Assembly (NCBI GenBank): GCA_900758885.1 | Contig: CAAETD010000144.1 | Coordinates: 1-13,271, forward strand | DNA length: 13,271 nucleotides | Source: an uncultured Collinsella sp. | GTDB lineage: Bacteria; Actinomycetota; Coriobacteriia; Coriobacteriales; Coriobacteriaceae | Direction of reading: 5' to 3' | Part shown: positions 5,971 through 13,261 of the stretch, piece by piece | How positions within the stretch are numbered: the stretch's first letter is position 1 | Layout of the letters: each line of letters begins with the position of its first letter | Made by a program: the position numbers and the translations under genes | The notes under the pieces: generated by a model | Databases searched by the model: none | What the model saw: the letters and a program-made list of their open reading frames with translations, nothing else | What the model was told of the DNA's origin: nothing

Positions 5971-5980
5971 ACGCACCTGA

Positions 5981-6019
5981 GCCCGCCAGATGCCGCTATG
6001 ACGCGGCAGCTCGGCGGGC
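5981..6019 (-). terminator. Nested hairpin between the lipoprotein and regulator genes
   Basis: Outer stem GCCCGCC/GGCGGGC (5981-5987/6013-6019) encloses inner stem TGCCGC/GCGGCA (5991-5996/6003-6008). It is strong and perfectly paired on both strands, but no T-tract follows on the minus strand. It probably ends or attenuates the lipoprotein transcript (stop 6079), or sits just ahead of the regulator promoter. Confidence 0.4.
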
Positions 6020-6078
6020 GGTACTCACAATTACAACGCGTTTATTCCCCTGTTGGCGCCTTTTTAACCCCTCTAAGC

Positions 6079-7290
6079 TTAAAGAGAGAATAGGCGTGCA
6101 GTGACCGTCTCTGGTATACCCTGGCTGTTGCGCACCGTGGCGTACGTAAGGAATGAGTCCGATTTTCCCGCCGTAGCTGGATAATCGCCATACTCCAAAG
6201 CGCGGTCGGGCGACAGCAGCGAGCCATAGGTCTTGGCAGAGGTGTCGATCAGGAAATGCGACGCCTGTACCTTAACAAGGTATTTATTCTTCTTGCCAGC
6301 CGCACATGCAAGCGGCTCGCGGGACAGGAAGAGATACGGCCCTCCCTCATTACCGATATACGTGCCCATATTGCCCAGGCTGCCCACGCCACTATAGGTC
6401 GCCTCGATAGAAAACACGAAGGTATCGCCCATATATACGGCCTCGAAAGGCGAGACTGACGAGGGAAGAACTAGCTGGGCACGTTTGGTGTTGTTGCCGT
6501 CGGTCAGATCGATTGCCGTTATGCCGTAGTAGACGCCCTCGTCGTTGCGGACACGCGGCGAGATGGTCAAAATGCCGTCGCTCGCGCGCGGGGCCGATGC
6601 AAAGCGGCCCGTCGATTTCCAAATTACCTCGGCCTTGGATTCATCAAGCGAGCGACGATAGCAAAACGAATCACTACTCGTTTTATTGCCGCCTGCCGAA
6701 GGCATTTTATACCAGATGACTGATGACCCGAACGCCGTGAACAGGGGCGGATCATAGTCCTTGCCACCTCGATCGAGCTCAACCACGTCGCCAGAGAGCG
6801 AAGCGCCCGACAGATTTTGAGCGTAGAGCTTCCACGATGAATTGGCAAAGTTCATCTCAACCCACGCGAATACGCCGTCGCCGGCACGGACATCGTAGAA
6901 TGCGTATCCCGTGCCCTCGATAGGATCCTCGATTAATGTGGTAAGCGAGCCATCGCCCAGGTTGAGCACGCCGAGTGTGTTGGCGTGCAGTGCCGATGCG
7001 GGCGCCATCATCGCCGCGGCGTAATCGCCGTCGCAGTAGTACAGCAGCGTACCCAGAGGCAGCGTCCACGATGACGCCGGCTCAAGATCGATGTCGACAG
7101 CCTCATACTCATCCGTAATCGAGATGATTTTGGAATCGTCCTTGATAACCTGCGGCTCGCCGGCGGCATCATCGCTGGTACCCGTTTTTTTCGAGCATCC
7201 GGCAAGCACCGTGGCAGCGCCCGCGGCAGCCCCACCGAGTACAAAGCCGCGACGCGATATTCCGTTCTTGATGTGATCGGCGATACCCAT
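6079..7290 (-). CDS. Tat-exported lipoprotein, probable beta-sheet repeat fold, unknown function
   Basis: 403 residues. The N-terminus has a twin-arginine motif SRRGF (12-16), a hydrophobic Ala/Gly-rich segment and a lipobox VLAGC with C32. It should therefore be folded in the cytoplasm, exported by Tat and lipid-anchored outside. The mature part begins with a Ser/Lys/Asp linker. It continues as aromatic-rich stretches with recurring Gly-Asp turns (such as GDGVFAWVEMN and GDTFVFSIEATY), consistent with a beta-propeller-like fold; that fold is inferred, no motif proves it. It overlaps the stop of the TSCPD gene by one base (TAATG), implying translational coupling. Neighbours downstream are the regulator and kinase, so a role in signal input is possible but unsupported. 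Confidence 0.88.
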   Translation of the reverse strand: MGIADHIKNGISRRGFVLGGAAAGAATVLAGCSKKTGTSDDAAGEPQVIKDDSKIISITDEYEAVDIDLEPASSWTLPLGTLLYYCDGDYAAAMMAPASALHANTLGVLNLGDGSLTTLIEDPIEGTGYAFYDVRAGDGVFAWVEMNFANSSWKLYAQNLSGASLSGDVVELDRGGKDYDPPLFTAFGSSVIWYKMPSAGGNKTSSDSFCYRRSLDESKAEVIWKSTGRFASAPRASDGILTISPRVRNDEGVYYGITAIDLTDGNNTKRAQLVLPSSVSPFEAVYMGDTFVFSIEATYSGVGSLGNMGTYIGNEGGPYLFLSREPLACAAGKKNKYLVKVQASHFLIDTSAKTYGSLLSPDRALEYGDYPATAGKSDSFLTYATVRNSQGIPETVTARLFSL

Positions 7291-7553
7291 TAGGCGATCT
7301 CGGCGCGAGCGGCCTCGATAGCGCGCGTAAGCTGGTCGGCGCAGGAGGTCTTTTTCATACCGCAGGTATTACCGGCGAGAACCTCGATTACGCGATCGGC
7401 GGGAGCGCCCTCGACCAGCTTGGAGATAGCCTTGAGATTGCCGTCGCAGCCGCCGGTAAACTCAACGCCCACCACCTTGTTGCCGTCATCGGAAAGGTCA
7501 AGGTGAATATTGCGAGCACACACGCCCTGAGGCTTGTAATCAAACGAAATCAT
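7290..7553 (-). CDS. TSCPD-domain small protein (TIGR03905-like)
   Basis: 87 residues, the whole protein being one TSCPD-type domain. Four cysteines (C12, C36, C64, C71) sit in conserved contexts: GVCARNI, FTGGCDGNL, NTCGMK and TSCADQL. The name-giving TSCPD reads TSCAD here. The cysteine layout suggests metal or cofactor binding; related domains occur fused to some vitamin B12-dependent ribonucleotide reductases, but the free-standing protein has no established reaction that I know. The RBS GAGGGG lies five bases ahead of ATG 7553. Its stop shares one base with the start of the Tat lipoprotein gene, so the two form one transcription unit. Confidence 0.9.
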   Translation of the reverse strand: MISFDYKPQGVCARNIHLDLSDDGNKVVGVEFTGGCDGNLKAISKLVEGAPADRVIEVLAGNTCGMKKTSCADQLTRAIEAARAEIA

Positions 7554-7585
7554 GCGATCCCCTCTCAGAATGTTATTCGAGACGA

Positions 7586-7614
7586 CTATTATCCCCGTCT
7601 TTCCCTAAATGCAA
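7586..7614 (-). promoter_or_regulatory. Possible promoter of the TSCPD-lipoprotein unit
   Basis: On the minus strand, TTGCAT (7614-7609) with either GATAAT (7593-7588, 15-base spacer) or TAATAG (7591-7586, 17-base spacer). It lies 33-60 bases ahead of the start codon and just after the hairpin that follows purB. Spacing is ambiguous, so this is tentative. Confidence 0.4.
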
Positions 7615-7617
7615 CGA

Positions 7618-7655
7618 GGCGCTTTGCCGGCAACACACATTACCAGCAAAGCGCC
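7618..7655 (-). terminator. Probable purB terminator hairpin
   Basis: Inverted repeat 7618-7630/7643-7655 (GGCGCTTTGCCGG/CCAGCAAAGCGCC). The single plus-strand mispair (C 7628 / A 7645) is a G-U wobble on the minus strand, so the RNA made from the purB strand folds into a 13-bp stem. The following minus-strand sequence (TCGTTGCATTT) is only loosely T-rich, so termination strength is uncertain. Confidence 0.55.
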
Positions 7656-7681
7656 CTAAAAAGCTAACGTTATGCCCGAAC

Positions 7682-9028
7682 CTACTCGAAGCTCAGCTGC
7701 TCCAGACGATCAAAGACCGTGTCGATACGGGTGAGGAAGTCCCACGGATCAAAGATCTCGTCGAGTTTCTCCTGGCTGACGGTGCAGCGCGGATCGGCCT
7801 CGAGACGTTCCTTAAAGGTAGGGCCGGAGACACAATCCTGTACCTCGTGCCAGGTTGCCATGGCGTTCTCCTGCACAATGGCGTACGCGTCCTCGCGGGT
7901 GATGCCCGTGTCGACGAGGGCGAGCAGGACCTTGGAGGAGAAGATGAGGCCGCGTGTCTTGTTGAGGTTGGCCATCATGCGAGCGGGATACAGCTGCAGG
8001 CCGTCGATAACGCGGATGAGGCACTGGAACATGTGGTCGAGGGCGATGAAGCTGTCGGCCTGGGCGACGCGCTCGGCAGAGGAGTGCGAAATGTCACGCT
8101 CGTGCCACAGGGCGACGTTGTCGAAGGCAACCTGCGCGTTGGCCTTCACGACGCGCGACAGGCCGCAGACCTTCTCCATGGTGATGGGGTTGCGCTTGTG
8201 CGGCATGGCGGAGCTGCCCTTTTGACCCTTACGGAACGGTTCCTCGGCCTCGAGTGTATCGGTCTTCTGCAGATTGCGAACCTCGGTAGCGATGCGCTCA
8301 CAGGTGGCCGCGGTGGTGGCAAGAACGCCGGCGAGGTAGGCGTGATGATCGCGGCTAATAACCTGCGTGGACAGCGGGTCGTGAACCAGGCCCAGATGCT
8401 CGCAGACATATTCCTCGACAAACGGCTCGATGGAGCTGTACGTGCCGACAGCGCCCGAGATGGCACCAAAGGCAACGTTCTTGCGGGCGTCCTCAAGACG
8501 ATCCAGATCGCGCTTGAGCTCCCAGGTCCAAGAGCCAAACTTCATGCCGAAGGTCATCGGCTCGGCATGGATGCCATGAGTACGGCCGGCGCAGAGCGTG
8601 TTGCGCTCCTCGAAGGCGCGACGCTTGCAGATCTCGCCGAGTTTTTTGACGTCCTCGATGATCAGGTCGCAGGCCTGGGTGAGCTGGTAGCACAGGGCCG
8701 TGTCGCCCAGATCGGAGCTGGTCATGCCATAGTGAACCCAGCGGCTGGGCTTGGGGTCGCCCTCGGGAACATCGGCATCGATGTATTCCTTCATGTTGGT
8801 CAGGAAGGCAATGACGTCGTGGCGCGTGACTTCCTCGATCTCATCGACCTTCGCCTTCTCAAAGTTGGCATGGTCGCGGATCCACTGGGCCTCGTCTTTG
8901 GAAATACCGATCTTGCCGAGCTCCGCCTGGGCCTCGCAGGCCAGAACCTCGATCTCCTGCCAAATGGCGTACTTGTTCTCGAGGGAGAAGATGTGTCCCA
9001 TCTCCGGGCGGGTATAGCGATCGATCAT
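7682..9028 (-). CDS. purB: Adenylosuccinate lyase
   Basis: Cleaves SAICAR to AICAR and fumarate, and adenylosuccinate to AMP and fumarate, in the cytosol; normally a homotetramer of the fumarase/aspartase superfamily. Superfamily signatures are all present in the 448-residue product: TSSDLGDTA (103-111), GRTHGIHAEP (148-157, with H151), and the mobile catalytic loop GSSAMPHKRNP (271-281, catalytic serine 272 or 273). The open frame extends to 9094, but AGGAG lies five bases ahead of ATG 9028 and the protein from there starts in the usual way (MIDRYTRPEMG), so the extra 22 residues are rejected. It appears monocistronic, with a hairpin at 7618-7655 after it and a possible -10 at 9073-9078 before it. 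Confidence 0.97.
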   Translation of the reverse strand: MIDRYTRPEMGHIFSLENKYAIWQEIEVLACEAQAELGKIGISKDEAQWIRDHANFEKAKVDEIEEVTRHDVIAFLTNMKEYIDADVPEGDPKPSRWVHYGMTSSDLGDTALCYQLTQACDLIIEDVKKLGEICKRRAFEERNTLCAGRTHGIHAEPMTFGMKFGSWTWELKRDLDRLEDARKNVAFGAISGAVGTYSSIEPFVEEYVCEHLGLVHDPLSTQVISRDHHAYLAGVLATTAATCERIATEVRNLQKTDTLEAEEPFRKGQKGSSAMPHKRNPITMEKVCGLSRVVKANAQVAFDNVALWHERDISHSSAERVAQADSFIALDHMFQCLIRVIDGLQLYPARMMANLNKTRGLIFSSKVLLALVDTGITREDAYAIVQENAMATWHEVQDCVSGPTFKERLEADPRCTVSQEKLDEIFDPWDFLTRIDTVFDRLEQLSFE

Positions 9029-9072
9029 AGCGGCTCCTTTTTGGTTATTGGCACGTTGTTCGTAACCCAACC

Positions 9073-9078
9073 ATTGTA
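9073..9078 (-). promoter_or_regulatory. Possible purB -10 box
   Basis: TACAAT on the minus strand, 45 bases ahead of the purB start. No good -35 hexamer lies 16-18 bases upstream. It is the best -10 match in the gap between the repeat region and purB. Confidence 0.3.
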
Positions 9079-9130
9079 CCGTGCGCAGGTGCAAGTATGG
9101 GCAGCAGGCATTAACCTAACATTTTAGAAT

Positions 9131-9182
9131 TGGAGCGGGCAACGGGACGTCCGCGTATTTGCTTCGCAAATACGCACCGGCT
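9131..9182. repeat. Truncated tRNA-Gly 3' end joined to a palindrome, copy 1
   Basis: 52 bases identical to 9262-9313. The first 18 (9131-9148) equal the 3' end of the intact tRNA-Gly (9454-9471): encoded CCA, discriminator, acceptor 3' strand and part of the T-arm, in the same minus orientation. Homology ends inside the T-loop. A palindrome follows at 9153-9175, GCGTATTTGC-ttc-GCAAATACGC, with a perfect 10-bp stem. After 9182 the two copies diverge. This copy then runs into a GC-rich stretch with a CGGGT/ACCCG T-arm-like palindrome near 9222-9234. Confidence 0.8.
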
Positions 9183-9261
9183 GCGGTCGGCAGACCCGGT
9201 CCGCGCACACGCACGGGCACAGCGGGTTGGACCCGACGTTCCCGAGGTCCCCCATACTCGA

Positions 9262-9313
9262 TGGAGCGGGCAACGGGACGTCCGCGTATTTGCTTCGCAA
9301 ATACGCACCGGCT
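9262..9313. repeat. Truncated tRNA-Gly 3' end joined to a palindrome, copy 2
   Basis: Exact second copy of 9131-9182, offset by 131 bases. The tRNA-derived part is 9262-9279 and the palindrome 9284-9306. It continues into the hairpin block at 9315-9398, and then comes the terminator of the intact tRNA-Gly. Confidence 0.8.
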
Positions 9314-9314
9314 T

Positions 9315-9398
9315 CAGGCGCCCGTCGGCGCCTTCGCCTGCTCGCTACAAACGCTTCGCGTTTGCTTAACGCTCGCACCCTGGCGGGTTCGAGTCCCG
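9315..9398. repeat. GC-rich hairpin block ending in an inverted T-arm copy (Gly locus)
   Basis: Hairpins: 9316-9322/9327-9333 (AGGCGCC-cgtc-GGCGCCT) and 9348-9354/9358-9364 (CAAACGC-ttc-GCGTTTG). The last 16 bases, 9383-9398, are the exact reverse complement of 9466-9481, the T-arm of the intact tRNA-Gly, so the block ends in an inverted copy of that arm. Bases 9326-9398 align by eye with 448-528 at the tRNA-Lys locus. Confidence 0.65.
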
Positions 9399-9407
9399 GC
9401 GCTTGGT

Positions 9408-9453
9408 AGTAAAAAGCACGGCAACGTAACGCTGCCGTGCTTGTGCTTTTTAC
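9408..9453 (-). terminator. Terminator of tRNA-Gly, possibly bidirectional
   Basis: Core stem 9415-9423/9433-9441 (AGCACGGCA/TGCCGTGCT) followed on the minus strand by TTTTTA (9415-9410). A wider inverted repeat, 9408-9419 with 9443-9454 (AGTAAAAAGCAC/GTGCTTTTTACT), offers an alternative pairing and puts a T-tract on the plus strand too. It begins 12 bases after the tRNA 3' end. Confidence 0.75.
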
Positions 9454-9528
9454 TGGAGCGGGCAACGGGACTCGAACCCGCGAGTGTCAGCTTGGGAAGC
9501 TGATGCCTTACCACTTGGCGATGCCCGC
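9454..9528 (-). tRNA. tRNA-Gly (anticodon CCC)
   Basis: A 75-base cloverleaf with encoded CCA (9454-9456). Acceptor stem GCGGGCA (9528-9522) pairs with TGCCCGC (9464-9458), discriminator T at 9457. The D-stem is GCC/GGC. The anticodon arm is TCAGC-TTCCCAA-GCTGA, giving anticodon CCC at 9494-9496. The T-arm has the loop TTCGAGT. It reads the GGG glycine codon. Two truncated copies of its 3' end lie downstream in its direction (9262-9279 and 9131-9148). Confidence 0.95.
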
Positions 9529-9825
9529 ATATGTGGGGGATAGTATAACGCGGTTGTCTTGTTCGATACAAGGGTGGCGATGCTTGTTTTAGCTGTGGAG
9601 ATTCGTTTGAAAATCGCGTCAATTGTGGAGACGAGGACCTTTGACTTCCTGTTCTCCTTATCTTCTACCTGCGCTTTTGCTTGATTGTTGTATTTGAGCT
9701 CATTTTGTCAGGATTTGGGCAAGCTTTTGGTCAGGCTCCGGTACTTACCCGCATGAACCTCGGGGGTAGCCTCATCCTACGCGTCGCAGCCTCCCCGTGC
9801 GGCGCACGAGGGATAAGGAGCAGCC
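9529..9825 (+). other. Intergenic region: tRNA-Gly promoter and adhesin leader
   Basis: Divergent control region. The tRNA-Gly promoter lies at 9542-9571 on the minus strand. The remainder should hold the adhesin promoter, but I see no convincing -35/-10 pair on the plus strand. Near the start codon a hairpin (GTGC 9797-9800 with GCAC 9804-9807, extended by further G-C pairs and one mismatch) ends two bases before AAGGAG (9815-9820). CTCC at 9791-9794 could instead pair with GGAG of that RBS. No small gene is evident. Confidence 0.4.
9542..9571 (-). promoter_or_regulatory. Promoter of tRNA-Gly
   Basis: On the minus strand, -35 TTGTAT (9571-9566), 18-base spacer, -10 TATACT (9547-9542). A start near 9535 would be a few bases ahead of the tRNA 5' end at 9528. 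Confidence 0.6.
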
Positions 9826-12800
9826 ATGTCCAACGCACCCACGCACTCTGTCCACAGCGCAATTGCAACAGGTCCGCTGCTCCTGCTCCTCTTCCTGCTT
9901 TTCGGCTGCCTGGCACCGGGAGCCGCATTTGCCGTCGATGGCTACGACCAGCTCGGCTTCCGCACTATTAGCGATGATTGTGGACCCTTCTTCATCGGCA
10001 AGTATGAAGCTCAAGACACCTCGATTGCCTACTGCATGAACCAGGAGCGCCCCGGCCCCACCAAACCGGGTGGCCCATGGCTCAACTTTGATCAAGGCTG
10101 GGTGTGGCTCGACGACGAGTTCGCGGCAATCGTTTGTCACGGATATCCCACCACCACGTCGTTTGGCGGTTACCATCTTTCACCCGATCGCGCCCGCGCC
10201 GCCACCCAGCTTGCCGTATGGATGCTCAACGGCACTACCCATGTCGACGGCACCTACTCCTACACGACCGCTCAGGGTAAAACCAAGAGCGGACACTTTA
10301 CCGCCGACAATGAAGTCGTGGCGGCTGCGCGGTGGCTCCACGACAGCGCAAAATCAGGAAGCATCAAAGCCGCTCCGCACCGCGCGCGACGCTATCTAGG
10401 GGCCGTATCGGGCGGCAGCAAACGTCAAGACATGCTCTATGTACTGCCGGCGGTCTCTGTTTCCTTCCAAAAGCAGTCTGCTAACACCGTTATTACCAGC
10501 GGAAACAATACCTATCAGTTTACCGGGGCAACATTCGATATTTTTGAGAGCGCCAGCGGCGCGCGTGTCGGCACCATCAAGATGGACAGCAACGGTCGAG
10601 CGCAAGCAACACTTCTGCCCAACACGGCATACTACCTAGTTGAAACGAAGGCGCCGGCCGGCTATGTCCCCCGCCACGATCGTATTGCCTTTACCACGGG
10701 GAATGACGGCGGGCGGGTCGCCATTGATGAACAGCCCGGCACCATCAACCTGTGTATCGTAAAACTCGATGCCGCGACGAATGCCGGCCCCCAGGTGGGT
10801 TCTTCACTCGCAGGAGCAGAGTTCACGTGTGTGTCGCAATCAACCCCTGGATGGGCACAAATCCTCACGACCGACGAAAGCGGTCGGGCCGCCCTCGCCG
10901 ATGTCCCCTTAGGAACCTTTACCATCTACGAATCAAAAGCCCCCGAGGGCTACCTGCCATCCAACGACAGCTGGACCTATACCGTTGGAGCCGACCAGCT
11001 CGGCGATTCAGGCGTGGTCGAGATCGAATCTCGCATTTCCGATATCCCCATTGCGTTTGACCTTGAGATTTCCAAATTCAAGGATTACGGCAATAGCGAC
11101 CAATCCGGCCTGGAGCAGCCGGCGGGTGGTGTTGTCTTTGAGGTTGTCAGCAACAGCTCTCAGCAGGTTGTTGGCACACTGACCACAAACATCTATGGCT
11201 TTGCCTCCACCAAAGATCAGCCCGAAGCATGGTTCGGCACAGGCAAGCGACCCGCCGGTGTCCACGGAGCCGTCCCATACGACCGTGCCGGCTACACGAT
11301 TCGCGAGGTTCCGGAAACCGTCCCCGAGGGTTTTAAACGTGCAGGGGAATGGACCGTCGGGGCCGATCAGATTTCCAACGGCGCCGTGCTTCAATATATC
11401 GTGGACAACCACGCTCTGTCGACGCATCTCCAGATTGTAAAACGCGATGCCCAAACAGGCGCTTCTGTTCCACTAGCCGGATTCACCTTCCAACTCCTCG
11501 ACAGCAATCATGAACCTGTCTCACAAACTTGCTGGTATCCAGCACATAACGTAATGGACACCTTTACGACTGACGCGACCGGGACCGTCACACTGCCCGA
11601 ATCGCTCGTGCCGGGCACCTATTATGTACGTGAAACCTCGGCCAAAGAGCCCTATCTTGTCGGCGAAGAGATCGAGGTAAACATACCCGCCGACATGAAC
11701 CTAACGCCCGTTGCAATCGCCTCGTATTATGACCACGCCGCGACCGGAAACATCAGGATCGTTAAAACCGATGCCATAGACGGCAGCAGCCTCGCGGGCG
11801 CCGTCTTTGAGATCCGTGCCTCGGGTGATATCGTGCGCCCCGACGGTAGCATTGCCGCGCTCGACGGTGAGACTGTCGCTACCGTCACGACGGATGAAAC
11901 TGGAGAAGCACGCGCGGACAACCTCCCGCTGGGACCTGGCGCCGCACGCTACGAGGTTGTCGAGACTCAAGCGCCGGCAGGCTTCTTGCTCGATCGGACA
12001 ACCCATATTGTCGACCTTACTTATGCCGACCAGAAAACACCCGTTGTAGAAGCACGGCTTAACGTATCCGACGATTACACCAAAGTTGATATCTCCAAGG
12101 TCGATGCAAGCGGCGAGCAGGAAGTGGAAGGCGCACAGCTCACCTTATATGGTCCCGATAAAACCGAAATAGACTCCTGGACCTCATCCGACAAGCCGCA
12201 CCGCGTCGAACATCTTGCACCCGGCACCTACTCGTTGCGCGAAATGATGTCTCCGCGGACCTATGACCTTGCCGAGGAGATAACGTTTGAAATAAAGGAT
12301 ACGGGAGAAGTCCAATCCGTCGCGATGAAGGATGCGCCCATCGAGATCAAAGGACAGGTCGACAAGCGTCAGGAGCTTGTCCAACCTATCGGAAAGGGTC
12401 TGCTGGCCAACGGAGATGGTAAAAATCGCGCCGCGACGCAAACTAATACGGATGGACTTTTCTCCTATACCATCGACGCTCGAAACGATTCCGCTACTTG
12501 GGTTGATGAGTTTACGATTACCGATGATCTTGAGTGCGCCAAAGACGGCACGGCGAGATTCATCTCAATCGAAACCCCCGTCGCCATCGGCGACCTCAAC
12601 GGTCTGTGCAACGTGTGGTATCGCACGACGCCGTTGGACTCGACAGACGTCGATGAGCCGGCGAACGCGACACTTGACGATGGACACGAAAATCCTTGGC
12701 TTGAGTCCGACGAAGTAAAAGAGAGCCTTGGTGAGGACTGCCGCCTCGTCGATTACGACGGCTGGCGCCTCTGGAAGGCGGATGTCTCGACCACGGAATC

Positions 12801-13257
12801 CACCACACTCGAGGCGGAAGAGCTCGACTTTGCATCCAATACCGTCGTAACAGGCATTCGAATTGAATACGGTGCGGTAGCCGCCGACTTTACGACTCGA
12901 AGCGATGCGGATTCTTGGACCCGCGATGATCTCAAAGATGAGCACGACGACCTTGACGATGCCAAAGCAATCCTTGGCACAGACGCTCGGGGCGCAGTCG
13001 TACACATGCAGGCAACGTCGGCTTATACGCCCCAAACCGCACTCACCAACAGCGCGCGCGTCGATCTTTGCCGCAACGGTGGCGGCGATAAACTTGAGTC
13101 ACATGACGAGGACAGCGTCATTCAACGCTGTACCCTACCGCAGGACCTACCGGCAACAGGATCAGTTCCCATCGCCGCTTGCATCACCGCGCTCCTGACC
13201 TCGGGTACCGCAGCCCTATGGTTCGCTCGCCTTAGGTCGATCCCAAAGAAGCGCTAG
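9826..13257 (+). CDS. Sortase-anchored adhesin: TQXA thioester domain, SpaA-like repeats, LPATG
   Basis: A 1143-residue surface protein, probably a tip adhesin or MSCRAMM-like stalk. A signal peptide has a hydrophobic core at about 16-30 and likely cleavage after AAFA (residue 36). The thioester domain carries C70 (SIAYCMNQ) and Q128 (ATQLAVW), the Cys-Gln pair of TQXA proteins, which can react covalently with host ligands. Six SpaA/CnaB-like domains follow (about 210-840), with lead lysines K216, K313, K417, K539, K647, K758 and glutamates E273, E369, E494, E603, E713, E806; examples are VETKAPAGY, YESKAPEGY and VETQAPAGF. Residues about 843-1090 form an unrecognised domain with scattered cysteines. 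The end has LPATG (1108-1112), a hydrophobic helix (about 1114-1134) and a basic tail, so sortase should attach it to the wall or a pilus. AAGGAG lies five bases ahead of ATG 9826. No sortase gene is within the window. Confidence 0.93.
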   Translation: MSNAPTHSVHSAIATGPLLLLLFLLFGCLAPGAAFAVDGYDQLGFRTISDDCGPFFIGKYEAQDTSIAYCMNQERPGPTKPGGPWLNFDQGWVWLDDEFAAIVCHGYPTTTSFGGYHLSPDRARAATQLAVWMLNGTTHVDGTYSYTTAQGKTKSGHFTADNEVVAAARWLHDSAKSGSIKAAPHRARRYLGAVSGGSKRQDMLYVLPAVSVSFQKQSANTVITSGNNTYQFTGATFDIFESASGARVGTIKMDSNGRAQATLLPNTAYYLVETKAPAGYVPRHDRIAFTTGNDGGRVAIDEQPGTINLCIVKLDAATNAGPQVGSSLAGAEFTCVSQSTPGWAQILTTDESGRAALADVPLGTFTIYESKAPEGYLPSNDSWTYTVGADQLGDSGVVEIESRISDIPIAFDLEISKFKDYGNSDQSGLEQPAGGVVFEVVSNSSQQVVGTLTTNIYGFASTKDQPEAWFGTGKRPAGVHGAVPYDRAGYTIREVPETVPEGFKRAGEWTVGADQISNGAVLQYIVDNHALSTHLQIVKRDAQTGASVPLAGFTFQLLDSNHEPVSQTCWYPAHNVMDTFTTDATGTVTLPESLVPGTYYVRETSAKEPYLVGEEIEVNIPADMNLTPVAIASYYDHAATGNIRIVKTDAIDGSSLAGAVFEIRASGDIVRPDGSIAALDGETVATVTTDETGEARADNLPLGPGAARYEVVETQAPAGFLLDRTTHIVDLTYADQKTPVVEARLNVSDDYTKVDISKVDASGEQEVEGAQLTLYGPDKTEIDSWTSSDKPHRVEHLAPGTYSLREMMSPRTYDLAEEITFEIKDTGEVQSVAMKDAPIEIKGQVDKRQELVQPIGKGLLANGDGKNRAATQTNTDGLFSYTIDARNDSATWVDEFTITDDLECAKDGTARFISIETPVAIGDLNGLCNVWYRTTPLDSTDVDEPANATLDDGHENPWLESDEVKESLGEDCRLVDYDGWRLWKADVSTTESTTLEAEELDFASNTVVTGIRIEYGAVAADFTTRSDADSWTRDDLKDEHDDLDDAKAILGTDARGAVVHMQATSAYTPQTALTNSARVDLCRNGGGDKLESHDEDSVIQRCTLPQDLPATGSVPIAACITALLTSGTAALWFARLRSIPKKR

Positions 13258-13261
13258 CGCG

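Noticed and set aside
9029..9094. 22-residue N-terminal extension of PurB
   Set aside because: The RBS AGGAG sits just ahead of ATG 9028 and family members start with the same MIDRY-type sequence.
7847..9127. A 426-codon plus-strand open frame opposite purB
   Set aside because: It is the antisense of a conserved purB with intact signatures, and it has no motif or RBS of its own.
9131..9313. CRISPR array
   Set aside because: Only two copies of the 52-base repeat, the repeat contains a tRNA tail, there is no third repeat with regular spacing, and no cas gene is near.
9124..9503. Frames of 60-114 codons on both strands across the tRNA-Gly repeats
   Set aside because: Same reasoning: they translate tRNA tails and hairpins, with no RBS.
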